The notes under the pieces are model-generated. The model did not search any database. It was not told the origin of the DNA and worked only from the letters and a program-made list of their open reading frames with translations. Below are positions 35,209 through 44,930 of a stretch of DNA of 64,000 nt, in pieces. Source of the DNA: Mycobacterium deserti. GTDB taxonomy: Bacteria; Actinomycetota; Actinomycetes; Mycobacteriales; Mycobacteriaceae. The position numbers and the translations under genes are program-made. How positions within the stretch are numbered: the stretch's first letter is position 1; every line of letters begins with the position of its first letter. Location: contig NZ_JAODWD010000006.1 of NCBI RefSeq assembly GCF_025345615.1, positions 1-64,000 of the forward strand, in the 5' to 3' direction.

Positions 35209-36648
35209 ATGGGTCTAGTCGACCGCATCGAACGCAAACTCGAATCGACCGTCGGGGACGCTTTCGCGCGGGTCTTCGGTGGATCGATTGTCCCGCAAGA
35301 GGTCGAAGCCATGCTGCGTCGCGAAGCCGACACCGGAGCGCGTGAACTGCACGGCGGCCGGGTTTTGGCCCCAAACGACTACGTCATTACCCTCAGTGTG
35401 CCTGACTATCAGAAGGTGAGCGCCGACCCGGACCTCACATCAGCGACGTTTGCCAAGCACCTGGAGGGATACATCCGTGAGCAGGGGTGGCAAACGTACG
35501 GTGATGTGGTCGTCAGGTTCGAGCAGTCACCCCAACTGCATACCGGACAGTTTCGCGCGCGTGGCGCGGTCAACCCCGACTCGACCACGGACGAACCCGC
35601 CCCACCACCTCGAGCACTCTCGTCCAACGCAGAACCAGGAGTACAAGCGATGAGCGACAATCCCAGCTACCGGCCCGGTCAGGGGCAGGGGCGGCCGGCC
35701 GACGAATACTACGACGACCGCTACGGTCGCCAGCCCGATGACCGCGGGCCGGACCCGCGGGCCCCGTATCCCCCGCCAGACCAGGGCGGTTACCCGCCGC
35801 AGGGGGAGGCCTATCCCCCACGGCCGGGCGGCTACCCCGAGCAGGGTGGCGGCTATCCCGACCAGGGTGGCTACCCCGACCAGGGCTACCCGCCGCCGGG
35901 CTACGAGCAGCGTCCGCCCGCGGGGGGCTACGGACCGCCGGCCGGCGGCGGCTACCCGGACCAGGGCGGCTACCGCCAGCCGCCTGCCGGTTACGGACCC
36001 CCTCCAGGCGGTGGGCAGCCGGGGTACGGCGCGCCGGCCGGCGACTATGACTACGGCCGTCCGCCGGGGCGTCCCGACGACGGCGGATACGGCAGGCCCG
36101 AACCGCGGCCCGCATACCCGGATCAAGGCGGCTACCCCGATCAGGGCGGCTATCCGGACCAGGGCGGCTACAGCGGGCAGGCGTACGGCCGTCAGGACTA
36201 CGCGCAGCCCGAGTACGGCCGCTACGCAGACGCGCCCGCGCCCGCCGCGGGCGGATACGCCGAGCCCGGCTACGCCGAACCCGCAGGCGCCTACGACTAC
36301 CAGTCCGGTGGACAGGGCGCCGGCTACGGCGGTTACGGCCAGGGCGACTACGCGGCCGGCGGCGCCACCGTCACGCTGCAGCTGGACGACGGTAGCGGTC
36401 GCACCTATCAGTTGCGTGAGGGTGCGAACGTGATCGGCCGCGGCCAGGACGCGCAGTTCCGGTTGCCCGACACCGGGGTGTCGCGACGTCACCTGGAGAT
36501 CCGGTGGGACGGCCAGATCGCGCTGCTGTCGGACCTCAACTCGACCAACGGCACCACGGTCAACAACGCACCGGTACAGGAGTGGCAGCTGGCTGACGGG
36601 GACGTGATCCGGCTGGGTCACTCGGAGATCATCGTCCGCGTGCACTGA
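35209..36648 (+). CDS. fhaA: FHA domain protein FhaA
   Basis: 479 residues from ATG 35209 (MGLVDRIERKLESTVGDAFA); the frame is open upstream. An N-terminal conserved domain (DUF3662, about 1-130) and a long Gly/Tyr/Pro/Gln-rich linker with repeated G-G-Y-P-D-Q units (about 160-380) lead to a C-terminal FHA domain (REGANVIGRGQDAQFRLP, GVSRRHLEIRW, DLNSTNGTTVN). FHA binds phosphothreonine; FhaA binds phosphorylated MviN and PknB and restrains peptidoglycan synthesis at poles and septa. First gene of the fhaA-fhaB-pstP-rodA-pbpA-pknA-pknB cluster. Confidence 0.96.
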   Translation: MGLVDRIERKLESTVGDAFARVFGGSIVPQEVEAMLRREADTGARELHGGRVLAPNDYVITLSVPDYQKVSADPDLTSATFAKHLEGYIREQGWQTYGDVVVRFEQSPQLHTGQFRARGAVNPDSTTDEPAPPPRALSSNAEPGVQAMSDNPSYRPGQGQGRPADEYYDDRYGRQPDDRGPDPRAPYPPPDQGGYPPQGEAYPPRPGGYPEQGGGYPDQGGYPDQGYPPPGYEQRPPAGGYGPPAGGGYPDQGGYRQPPAGYGPPPGGGQPGYGAPAGDYDYGRPPGRPDDGGYGRPEPRPAYPDQGGYPDQGGYPDQGGYSGQAYGRQDYAQPEYGRYADAPAPAAGGYAEPGYAEPAGAYDYQSGGQGAGYGGYGQGDYAAGGATVTLQLDDGSGRTYQLREGANVIGRGQDAQFRLPDTGVSRRHLEIRWDGQIALLSDLNSTNGTTVNNAPVQEWQLADGDVIRLGHSEIIVRVH

Positions 36649-36785
36649 GTTCGGAGGTCTCGGGCTGATCAAGCCTGCTGGCTTCGCCATCATGTCGATG
36701 GCGGCCCAAGTATCGTGACGCCGAAGGTGGCACGCTGAAGGGTGTTGTCGCGACTGGTACGGGACGGGGACGGAGAGGACGTCAG

Positions 36786-37253
36786 ATGCAGGGGTTGGTT
36801 CTGCAGCTGACGCGCGTCGGTTTCCTGCTGCTCCTCTGGCTGTTCATCTGGTCGGTCCTCCGCATCCTGCGCACCGACATCTACGCGCCCACCGGCGCCG
36901 TCATGGTCCGCCGTGGCCTGCCGCTGCGCGGATCGCTGCTGCCGAAGCGAGGGGGTCGAAACGTCGTACGCCAGCTCGTCGTCACCGAAGGCGCTCTCAA
37001 GGGCACCCGGATCACGCTGGGCAGCCAGCCGGTGTTGATCGGCCGCGCCGACGATTCGACCTTGGTGCTGACCGACGATTACGCCTCGACGCGGCACGCC
37101 AGGCTGTCGCCTCGGGGTCCGGAATGGTACGTCGAAGACCTAGGATCGACCAACGGCACATACCTCGACAGGGCAAAGGTGACGACGGCGGTACGGGTTC
37201 CGATGGGCACGCCGGTTCGGATCGGCAAAACGGTAATCGAGCTGCGCCCGTGA
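36786..37253 (+). CDS. fhaB: FHA domain protein FhaB (FipA)
   Basis: 155 residues from ATG 36786. One N-terminal membrane helix (LTRVGFLLLLWLFIWSVLRI) and a C-terminal FHA domain (TLGSQPVLIGRADDSTLVLT, ASTRHARLS, EDLGSTNGTYLD). FipA links FtsZ and FtsQ/CrgA during division after phosphorylation by PknA. A 137-bp gap follows fhaA; the stop overlaps pstP by GTGA, so from here to pknB genes are coupled. Confidence 0.95.
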   Translation: MQGLVLQLTRVGFLLLLWLFIWSVLRILRTDIYAPTGAVMVRRGLPLRGSLLPKRGGRNVVRQLVVTEGALKGTRITLGSQPVLIGRADDSTLVLTDDYASTRHARLSPRGPEWYVEDLGSTNGTYLDRAKVTTAVRVPMGTPVRIGKTVIELRP

Positions 37254-38803
37254 CGCTCGTGCTCCGATACGCTGCGCGCAGCGACCGCGGCCTGGTTCGC
37301 GCCAACAACGAGGACTCGGTCTACGCGGGGGCGCGGCTCCTCGCGCTCGCCGACGGCATGGGCGGTCATGCGGCCGGTGAGGTGGCCTCGCAGCTGGTGA
37401 TCGCGGCACTTGCCCACCTTGACGACGACGAGCCCGGCGGCGATCTGCTGAGCAAGCTCGATTCCGCGGTCCGGGAGGGGAACTCGGCGATCGCGGCGCA
37501 CGTCGAAGCCGACCCCGAGCTCGATGGCATGGGCACGACGCTGACCGCAATCCTGTTCGCGGGCAATCGACTTGGCCTGGTGCACATCGGTGACTCCCGC
37601 GGCTACCTGTTGCGCGACGGCGAGCTCACTCAGATCACCAAGGACGACACCTTCGTGCAGACACTTGTCGACGAAGGCCGCATCACGGCCGAGGAGGCGC
37701 ACAGCCACCCGCAGCGTTCGCTGATCATGCGGGCGTTGACCGGACACGAGGTCGAACCCACGCTGATCATGCGCGAGGCTCGGGCCGGCGACCGTTATCT
37801 GCTGTGCTCCGACGGTCTGTCCGATCCGGTCAGCCACGACACCATCCTCGAAGCGCTGCAGATCAAGGATGTAGCCGAGAGCGCAGACCGGCTCATCGAA
37901 CTGGCGCTGCGTGGCGGCGGACCCGACAACGTCACCGTCGTCGTGGCCGATGTCATCGATTACGACTACGGGCAGACGCAGCCGATCCTCGCGGGCGCGG
38001 TCTCCGGAGACGACGACCAAGTGGCGCCGCCGAACACCGCCGCGGGGCGGGCATCGGCGTTCAACCCCCGCCGCAATGAGCCCAAACGCGTTGTGCCGCA
38101 ACCTGAAGAGCCGCCCCGCCCGCCGCGCTCGCGGCGCAAGATGATCATCGCCGCTGTACTGGTCCTGCTCGTGGTGCTGTCGGGTCTGGCGATCGGCCGC
38201 GAGATCGTGCGAAGCAACTACTACGTCACCGCCAACGACGGCGCCGTCGCGATCATGCGGGGGGTGCCGGGGTCCATCCTCGGCTATCCACTCCAAGAGC
38301 CATACCGGCAAGGATGTTTGACGGCACATAACGGCCTCAACCTCATCAGCCCGGGGCAGTCGCCGCCGGGTTGCGATCTTTTTCGGGTCGGTGACCTGAA
38401 GCAGTCGGAGCGCGCCCAGGTGGACGCCGGCCTGCCGACGGGCTCCGAGGACGAAGCCATCGGTCAGATCAACAAGCTCGCCCAAGACTCACTGCTTCCG
38501 TTGTGCCCGAAGGAGTCTCCCGCCCCGCCGCGCCCCACCGGGGTGCCGCACTCGCCGGCGCCGACCAATTCGCCTGGCGTGCCCAACAATCCGAGCGCAA
38601 CGAGCAGCGCACCACCGGCGCCGGAGACGCCGCGGACGGTCACCCCGTCGGCCTCGCCGACGCCCACACCCGCGCCGCCGCCCGGGTCGCAGCCCCCGGC
38701 ACCGCCTCCCTCGCCGTCACCGCCCCCGCCCCCGCCGCCCACGGTCACCGCGCTGCCTCCCCCACCGCCGGAGCCGGGCACCAACTGCCGGGAAGCGGCA
38801 TGA
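37250..38803 (+). CDS. pstP: Ser/Thr protein phosphatase PstP
   Basis: 517 residues from GTG 37250. N-terminal PP2C domain with metal-binding DRGLVRANNEDS, LADGMGGHAAGE, HIGDSRGYLLRDG and GGGPDNVTVVVAD (about 1-240). A juxtamembrane linker precedes one transmembrane helix (about 302-321), and an extracellular domain ends in a long Pro-rich tail. It removes phosphate from PknA, PknB and their targets. It is encoded just before the kinases it counteracts. Confidence 0.97.
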   Translation: MTLVLRYAARSDRGLVRANNEDSVYAGARLLALADGMGGHAAGEVASQLVIAALAHLDDDEPGGDLLSKLDSAVREGNSAIAAHVEADPELDGMGTTLTAILFAGNRLGLVHIGDSRGYLLRDGELTQITKDDTFVQTLVDEGRITAEEAHSHPQRSLIMRALTGHEVEPTLIMREARAGDRYLLCSDGLSDPVSHDTILEALQIKDVAESADRLIELALRGGGPDNVTVVVADVIDYDYGQTQPILAGAVSGDDDQVAPPNTAAGRASAFNPRRNEPKRVVPQPEEPPRPPRSRRKMIIAAVLVLLVVLSGLAIGREIVRSNYYVTANDGAVAIMRGVPGSILGYPLQEPYRQGCLTAHNGLNLISPGQSPPGCDLFRVGDLKQSERAQVDAGLPTGSEDEAIGQINKLAQDSLLPLCPKESPAPPRPTGVPHSPAPTNSPGVPNNPSATSSAPPAPETPRTVTPSASPTPTPAPPPGSQPPAPPPSPSPPPPPPPTVTALPPPPPEPGTNCREAA

Positions 38804-38825
38804 CCGACGCTCGCGAGGTCGCCCC

Positions 38826-40238
38826 ATGACGACCCAGCCGCAGTCCCCGGTCGCGGTGATGCCGCCGCTGCCGAACCGACGCAATGCCGAACTGATCCTC
38901 CTCGGCTTCGCCACGGCGATCACTGCGCTCGCGCTGCTGCTGGTCGAGGTGAACCAGGACCAGGGGCCGCACTGGGACCTGGCGCAGTACACCGTTGCGT
39001 ACCTCGCCCTGTTCGCGGGCGCGCACCTGGCCATCCGCCGGTTCGCGCCGTACGCCGACCCGCTCCTTCTGCCCGTGGTCGCGCTGCTGAACGGGTTGGG
39101 CCTGGTGATGATTCACCGCCTCGACATCGCCGAAGGCGAACTGACCGCGGATGGACTGGGCGGCACCGCCAACCAGCAGACGCTGTGGACGCTGCTCGGT
39201 GTCGTCGGGTTTTCGCTCATCGTGATCTTTCTGCGCGACCATCGTCTGCTCGCGCGGTACGGCTACGTCTGCGGGTTGACCGGGTTGGTGCTGTTGGCGA
39301 TTCCCGCTGTCCTCCCCCGGTCGATGTCGGAGCAGAACGGCGCCAAGATCTGGATCGAACTGCCGGGCTTCTCCATTCAGCCCGCGGAGTTCTCCAAGAT
39401 CCTGCTGCTGATCTTCTTTGCGGCCGTCCTGGTGTCCAAGCGCAGCTTGTTCACCAGTGCGGGCAAGCACTTCCTCGGCATGGACCTGCCCCGGCCCCGC
39501 GACCTGGCGCCGCTGCTGGCGGCCTGGGTCGCGTCGGTGGGTGTGATGATCTTCGAGAAGGACCTCGGAACCTCGCTGCTGTTGTACGCGTCGTTCCTGG
39601 TGCTGCTGTATGTCGCCACCGACCGTTTCAGCTGGGTGGTCATCGGTCTGGCGTTGTTCGCCGCCGGAAGCATTGCGGCGTACCACCTCTTCGGGCATGT
39701 CAGGGTGCGGGTGCAGACGTGGCTCGATCCGTTCGCCGACCCCGAGGGCGCCGGCTATCAGATGACGCAGTCGCTGTTCTCGTTCGCCACCGGCGGCATC
39801 TTCGGCACCGGCCTGGGCAACGGGCAGCCCGGCACCGTTCCCGCCGCGTCCACCGACTTCATCATCGCCGCGGTCGGTGAGGAACTCGGACTCGTCGGCC
39901 TCGCCGCGGTGTTGATGCTGTACACGATCGTCATCATTCGCGGCCTACGCACGGCTATCGCGGTGCGCGACAGCTTCGGCAAGCTGCTGGCCGCCGGGCT
40001 GGCCTCGACGCTGGCGATCCAGTTGTTCATCGTCGTCGGCGGCGTGACGAAGCTGATCCCGCTAACCGGGCTGACCACCCCGTGGATGTCCTACGGCGGT
40101 TCGTCCCTGCTGGCGAACTACCTGCTGCTGGCGATCCTGGTGCGCATCTCGCACGCCGCGCGCCGCCCGATCGTCACCACGCCGCAGGCCTCGACGCCGC
40201 TCGCGGCGGCCGGCACCGAGGTGATCGAGAAGGTATGA
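38826..40238 (+). CDS. rodA: SEDS peptidoglycan glycosyltransferase RodA
   Basis: 470 residues, ten or more transmembrane helices; SEDS signatures include WIELPGFSIQPAEFSKILLL and the C-terminal GLTTPWMSYGGSSLLANY. It polymerises lipid II during elongation with its partner transpeptidase, encoded next. The start lies 22 bp after pstP and the stop overlaps pbpA (ATGA). Confidence 0.97.
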   Translation: MTTQPQSPVAVMPPLPNRRNAELILLGFATAITALALLLVEVNQDQGPHWDLAQYTVAYLALFAGAHLAIRRFAPYADPLLLPVVALLNGLGLVMIHRLDIAEGELTADGLGGTANQQTLWTLLGVVGFSLIVIFLRDHRLLARYGYVCGLTGLVLLAIPAVLPRSMSEQNGAKIWIELPGFSIQPAEFSKILLLIFFAAVLVSKRSLFTSAGKHFLGMDLPRPRDLAPLLAAWVASVGVMIFEKDLGTSLLLYASFLVLLYVATDRFSWVVIGLALFAAGSIAAYHLFGHVRVRVQTWLDPFADPEGAGYQMTQSLFSFATGGIFGTGLGNGQPGTVPAASTDFIIAAVGEELGLVGLAAVLMLYTIVIIRGLRTAIAVRDSFGKLLAAGLASTLAIQLFIVVGGVTKLIPLTGLTTPWMSYGGSSLLANYLLLAILVRISHAARRPIVTTPQASTPLAAAGTEVIEKV

Positions 40239-41710
40239 ACACCTCGCTGCGCCGGATCTCCGTCACGGTCATGGTTCTGATCGTGCTGCTGCTGGCCAAC
40301 GCCACCCTGACGCAGGTCTTCACCGCCGACGGACTGCGCACCGATCCGCGCAACCAGCGGGTGCTGCTCGACGAGTACTCGCGCCAGCGCGGCCAGATCT
40401 CGGCAGGCGGACAGCTTCTGGCCTACTCGGTCTCCACCGACGGACGGTTCCGCTTCCTGCGCGTGTATCCGAATCCGCAGGCCTACGCTCCGGTCACCGG
40501 CTTCTACTCCTTGCGCTACTCGTCCTCGGGTCTGGAGCGCGCCGAGGACACCGTTCTCAACGGCTCCGACGAGCGCCTGTTCGGCCGTCGCCTCGCCGAC
40601 TTCTTCACCGGCCGCGATCCCCGTGGCGGCAACGTCGACACCACGATCAATCCCCAAGTGCAGCAGGCGGCATGGGATGCGATGGAGGACGGTTGCGGCG
40701 GGCCGTGCAAGGGCGCCGTGGTGGCCATCGAGCCGTCGACGGGAAAGATCCTCGCGATGGTCTCGGCGCCGTCGTACGACCCGAACCTGTTGGCCACTCA
40801 CGACACGGAGCAGCAGGGCGTGGCCTGGCAACAGCTGCGCGACGATCCGGAGTCCCCGCTGCTCAACCGGGCGATCTCGGAGACCTATCCTCCGGGCTCG
40901 ACCTTCAAGGTGATCACCACCGCCGCGGCGCTGCAGCAGGGCGCGAACAGAAACACCCAGCTGACCGCACAGGCGCGAATGCCGTTGCCGGACAGCACAG
41001 CAACGCTGGAGAACTTCGGCGGATCGTCGTGCGGTGGCGGTCCGACGGCCTCGCTGCAGGAGGCGTTCTCACGGTCCTGCAACACCGCGTTCGTTGAACT
41101 CGGCATCGACACCGGCGCCGACGCGCTGCGGTCCACCGCCGCGGCTTTCGGTCTGGACACCGCTCCCCCGCCCATCCCTCTGCAGGTCGTCGAGTCGACG
41201 GTCGGGCCGATCCCCGACGCCGCCGCGTTGGGCATGTCGAGCATCGGGCAGAAAGACGTGGCACTGACACCACTGCAGAACGCGACGGTCGCCGCAACCA
41301 TCGCGAATAAAGGGGTAGCGATGCGGCCGTACTTGGTCGATAGCCTGAAGGGGCCCGATCTCGCCAACATCAGCTCGACGGCACCGGCCGAAGAGCGACG
41401 GGCGGTGCCCCAGCAGGTCGCGGATACAATTACCGACCTGATGGTCGCCGCCGAGCAGGTGACGCAGCAGAAGGGAGCCATCGCCGGCGTGCAGATCGCA
41501 TCGAAGACCGGCACAGCGGAGCACGGCACCGACCCCCGAAACACCCCTCCGCATGCCTGGTACATCGCCTTCGCTCCGGCTCAGGCCCCCAAGGTCGCCG
41601 TTGCCGTCCTGGTCGAGAACGGCGGTGACCGGCTCAACGCGACCGGCGGCGCACTGGCGGCGCCGATCGGCAGGGCCACGATCGCCGCTGCGCTGAGGGA
41701 GGGGTCATGA
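40235..41710 (+). CDS. pbpA: Class B penicillin-binding protein PbpA
   Basis: 491 residues from ATG 40235. One N-terminal membrane anchor (VTVMVLIVLLLANATLTQVF), a pedestal domain, then the transpeptidase domain with active-site Ser in PPGSTFKVIT (SxxK), SRSCN (SxN) and KTGTAEHG (KTG). It cross-links peptidoglycan, paired with the SEDS protein RodA, and is important for septation. Overlaps both neighbours by four bases. Confidence 0.97.
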   Translation: MNTSLRRISVTVMVLIVLLLANATLTQVFTADGLRTDPRNQRVLLDEYSRQRGQISAGGQLLAYSVSTDGRFRFLRVYPNPQAYAPVTGFYSLRYSSSGLERAEDTVLNGSDERLFGRRLADFFTGRDPRGGNVDTTINPQVQQAAWDAMEDGCGGPCKGAVVAIEPSTGKILAMVSAPSYDPNLLATHDTEQQGVAWQQLRDDPESPLLNRAISETYPPGSTFKVITTAAALQQGANRNTQLTAQARMPLPDSTATLENFGGSSCGGGPTASLQEAFSRSCNTAFVELGIDTGADALRSTAAAFGLDTAPPPIPLQVVESTVGPIPDAAALGMSSIGQKDVALTPLQNATVAATIANKGVAMRPYLVDSLKGPDLANISSTAPAEERRAVPQQVADTITDLMVAAEQVTQQKGAIAGVQIASKTGTAEHGTDPRNTPPHAWYIAFAPAQAPKVAVAVLVENGGDRLNATGGALAAPIGRATIAAALREGS

Positions 41711-43059
41711 GCCCGCGCGTGGGAGTGACGCTGTCCGGTCGGTACCGGTTACAGCGGCTGATCGCCACCGGCGGTATGGGCCAGGTGTGGGAAGGCGTCG
41801 ACTCGCGACTGGGCCGCAGAGTCGCGATCAAGGTCCTCAAGGCCGAGTACTCGGAGGATTCCGAATTCGTCGAGCGGTTCCGCGCCGAGGCACGCACGGT
41901 CGCGATGCTCAACCACCCCGGTATCGCCGGGGTGTACGACTACGGCGAGACCGACATGGACGGCGAGGGCCGCACCGCGTACCTGGTCATGGAACTCGTC
42001 AACGGCGAACCGCTGAACTCCGTGCTGAAACGCACCGGCAGGCTGTCGCTGCGCCACGCGCTGGACATGCTGGAACAGACCGGCCGAGCCCTGCAGGTCG
42101 CGCACACTGCGGGCCTGGTGCACCGCGACGTGAAGCCCGGCAACATCCTGATCACACCGACCGGGCAGGTGAAGCTGACCGACTTCGGCATCGCCAAGGC
42201 CGTCGACGCCGCGCCCGTCACTCAGACCGGCATGGTGATGGGCACCGCCCAGTACATCGCGCCCGAGCAGGCGCTCGGTCATGACGCGACCGCGGCCAGC
42301 GATGTGTATGCACTAGGAGTGGTTGGCTACGAATCCGTTTCGGGCAAGCGGCCCTTCACCGGCGACGGCGCGCTGACCGTGGCGATGAAGCACATCAAGG
42401 AGACCCCGCCTCCGCTGCCCGCTGATCTGCCGCCCAACGTGCGCGAATTGATCGAGATCACCCTGGTCAAGAATCCGGGTATGCGGTACCGCTCAGGCGG
42501 CGCGTTCGCCGACGCCGTGGCGGCGGTGCGCTCCGGCCGACGACCTCCGCGGCCGAACCAGGCGCCGTCGATCGGTCGGGCATCCCCGGCAGCAGTGCCG
42601 TCGGCCGCGCAAGCACGCGCCGCCGCCGACATGACCGGTCGCGCCCCGGCAACCGCCGCGCGGGCGGCCAGGCCGATGACGGGCACGCATCGCACTCCCC
42701 CGCCGCGCCGCACCTTCTCCTCGGGCCAGCGGGCACTGCTGTGGGCGGCCGGGGTGCTCGGCGCATTGGCGATCGTCATCGCCATCCTGATCGTGCTGAA
42801 CGCCCAGGACCGCAAGGACCAGCAGGCGCCGCCGCCGACGATCACCAATACGATCACCGAGACGACACCGTTCGAGTCACCGGCCGCGCTCCCGCAAAGG
42901 ACCCCCGGGACGGGCGGCGACGATCATGGACGGCGAATCGGGGTAACCCCAAGCGACGCGCTTTCGTCGCCTGCAACGGTGCAGGTGGCGTCTGCGCGCT
43001 CACAACGAGCGGCTCCAGCAACGGCTCCAGAACAGACATGGCCCCGAATTTCAACATGA
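41707..43059 (+). CDS. pknA: Ser/Thr protein kinase PknA
   Basis: 450 residues. Kinase domain about 10-275: Gly loop IATGGMGQVWEG, catalytic Lys42 (VAIKVL), HRDVKPGNI, DFGIAKA and activation loop TQTGMVMGTAQYIAPEQ. A Pro/Ala/Arg-rich juxtamembrane linker, one transmembrane helix (about 340-362) and a short extracellular tail with no PASTA domains follow. It phosphorylates FipA, Wag31, FtsZ and other division proteins. Overlaps pknB by ATGA. Confidence 0.97.
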   Translation: MSPRVGVTLSGRYRLQRLIATGGMGQVWEGVDSRLGRRVAIKVLKAEYSEDSEFVERFRAEARTVAMLNHPGIAGVYDYGETDMDGEGRTAYLVMELVNGEPLNSVLKRTGRLSLRHALDMLEQTGRALQVAHTAGLVHRDVKPGNILITPTGQVKLTDFGIAKAVDAAPVTQTGMVMGTAQYIAPEQALGHDATAASDVYALGVVGYESVSGKRPFTGDGALTVAMKHIKETPPPLPADLPPNVRELIEITLVKNPGMRYRSGGAFADAVAAVRSGRRPPRPNQAPSIGRASPAAVPSAAQARAAADMTGRAPATAARAARPMTGTHRTPPPRRTFSSGQRALLWAAGVLGALAIVIAILIVLNAQDRKDQQAPPPTITNTITETTPFESPAALPQRTPGTGGDDHGRRIGVTPSDALSSPATVQVASARSQRAAPATAPEQTWPRIST

Positions 43060-44930
43060 CCACCCCACAGCACCTGTCCGACCGGTACGAACTCGGTGAC
43101 ATCCTCGGCTTCGGCGGCATGTCCGAGGTTCATCTGGCGCGCGATACGCGACTGCACCGCGACGTCGCCATCAAGGTGCTGCGCGCCGACCTGGCCCGCG
43201 ACCCCAGCTTCTATCTCCGGTTCCGCCGCGAGGCGCAGAACGCCGCCGCGCTGAACCACCCGGCCATCGTCGCGGTCTACGACACCGGCGAGGCCGAGAC
43301 GCCCAACGGGCCGCTGCCGTACATCGTGATGGAGTACGTCGAGGGCGTCACGCTGCGTGACATCGTGCACAACGACGGGCCGATGGAGCCGACGCGGGCC
43401 ATCGAGGTCATCGCCGACGCCTGTCAGGCGCTCAACTTCAGTCATCAGCACGGCATCATCCATCGCGACGTCAAACCGGCCAACATCATGATCAGCAAGG
43501 CCGGCGCGGTGAAGGTGATGGACTTCGGCATTGCGCGCGCGCTGGCCGACGCCAACAGTGTCACCCAGACCGCCGCGGTGATCGGCACCGCCCAGTACCT
43601 CTCACCGGAGCAGGCCCGCGGCGAGAAGGTCGACGCGCGCTCCGACGTCTACTCGCTCGGTTGTGTGCTCTACGAAATGCTCACCGGGGAGCCCCCTTTC
43701 GTCGGGGACTCGCCTGTCGCGGTGGCCTATCAGCACGTCCGCGAGGATCCGGTGCCGCCGTCACAGCGCCACACCGGGCTGTCCCCCGAATTGGACGCGG
43801 TCGTGCTCAAGGCGCTGGCCAAGAACCCGGACAACCGATATCAAACCGCCGCTGAGATGCGCTCCGACCTGGTGCGGGTGCACAGTGGCGAACAACCCGA
43901 TGCGCCAAAGGTATTCACCGACGCCGAGCGCACATCGTTCATGTCGAGTCCGCCGCCGCATCAGCGGACCGAGCCCATCGACCCGGTGGTGCGCCCCGCG
44001 CCTGCGTATGCCGAACGCGAGCGCCGCGGCTCGGTGGGCCGGTGGCTCATCGCCGTCGCCGCGCTGGCGGTGCTGACGGTCATCGTGACGGTCGCGATCA
44101 ACATGTTCGGCGGCAGCACGCGCGACGTGCAGGTGCCCGACGTGCGGGGCCAGGCCTCAGCCGACGCGATCGCGGAGTTGCAGAACCGCGGATTCAAGAC
44201 CCGCACGCAGCAGCGGCCCGACTCGACGGTCCCGCCCGATCACGTCATCAGCACTGAGCCGGCCGCCGCCACGTCCGTGAGCGCCGGCGACGAGGTCACG
44301 CTGAACGTGTCGACCGGCCCCGAGCAGCGTGAGGTCCCCGACGTCAAGAATCTGAGTTTCGCCGAGGCAACGCAGAAGCTCACCGACGCCGGCTTCGAGC
44401 GGTTCAGACAGTCGGCGTCGCCGTCGACGCCGGAGTTGAAGGACAAGGTGCTGGCCACCAACCCACCGGCAAACCAGACCTCGGCGATCACCAACGAGAT
44501 CACCATCATCATGGGCTCGGGACCTGACAGCCGGCCCGTCCCCGACGTGAAGAGTCAGACGGAGGCGCCCGCGCGCCAGATCCTGGCCGCGTCCGGCTTC
44601 AACAACGTGGTGTCGGTCCAGGTGGACAGCACGGCCCCCTGCGGTCAGGTGATGGGCACGCTGCCGACCGCCGGGCAGGACTCTGCGGTCGACATTCCGA
44701 TCCAGCTGCAGCTGTCGGCCTGCAACCAGTTCGTCATGCCGGATCTCACCGGGCAGTTCTGGGTGGACGCCGAACCGCGGCTGCGCACCCTGGGCTGGAC
44801 CGGCGTCCTCGACAAGGGCGGCGACGTCCAGAACAGCGGGCAGCGCACCAACGCCGTCGTGCGTCAGAACCCGCCTGCAGGTGCCGAAGTCAGTTTCGGC
44901 GCCACGATCACGCTGAACTTCGCGTCGTAG
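43056..44930 (+). CDS. pknB: Ser/Thr protein kinase PknB
   Basis: 624 residues from ATG 43056 (MTTPQHLSDRYELGDILGFG); an in-frame ATG six codons upstream is less like the family. Kinase domain 11-275 with Lys40, HRDVKPANI and activation-loop Thr pair in SVTQTAAVIGTAQY. One transmembrane helix near 333-355, then four extracellular PASTA repeats that bind muropeptides/lipid II. Essential regulator of cell-wall growth in mycobacteria. The 3' end overlaps the convergent trpG/pabA gene by 23 bp. Confidence 0.97.
   Translation: MTTPQHLSDRYELGDILGFGGMSEVHLARDTRLHRDVAIKVLRADLARDPSFYLRFRREAQNAAALNHPAIVAVYDTGEAETPNGPLPYIVMEYVEGVTLRDIVHNDGPMEPTRAIEVIADACQALNFSHQHGIIHRDVKPANIMISKAGAVKVMDFGIARALADANSVTQTAAVIGTAQYLSPEQARGEKVDARSDVYSLGCVLYEMLTGEPPFVGDSPVAVAYQHVREDPVPPSQRHTGLSPELDAVVLKALAKNPDNRYQTAAEMRSDLVRVHSGEQPDAPKVFTDAERTSFMSSPPPHQRTEPIDPVVRPAPAYAERERRGSVGRWLIAVAALAVLTVIVTVAINMFGGSTRDVQVPDVRGQASADAIAELQNRGFKTRTQQRPDSTVPPDHVISTEPAAATSVSAGDEVTLNVSTGPEQREVPDVKNLSFAEATQKLTDAGFERFRQSASPSTPELKDKVLATNPPANQTSAITNEITIIMGSGPDSRPVPDVKSQTEAPARQILAASGFNNVVSVQVDSTAPCGQVMGTLPTAGQDSAVDIPIQLQLSACNQFVMPDLTGQFWVDAEPRLRTLGWTGVLDKGGDVQNSGQRTNAVVRQNPPAGAEVSFGATITLNFAS

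Noticed and set aside
35840..36190. Tandem DNA repeat array in fhaA
   Set aside because: The repeats are in-frame codons of the Gly-Tyr-Pro-Gln linker of FhaA, known as low complexity in the family; no separate element.
37079..38485. 468-codon frame antisense to pstP
   Set aside because: Low-complexity mirror of a clear PP2C gene; no start signal or known domain.
43038..43055. Earlier ATG for pknB adding six residues
   Set aside because: The ATG at 43056 gives the family N-terminus and the ATGA overlap with pknA that the operon uses elsewhere.
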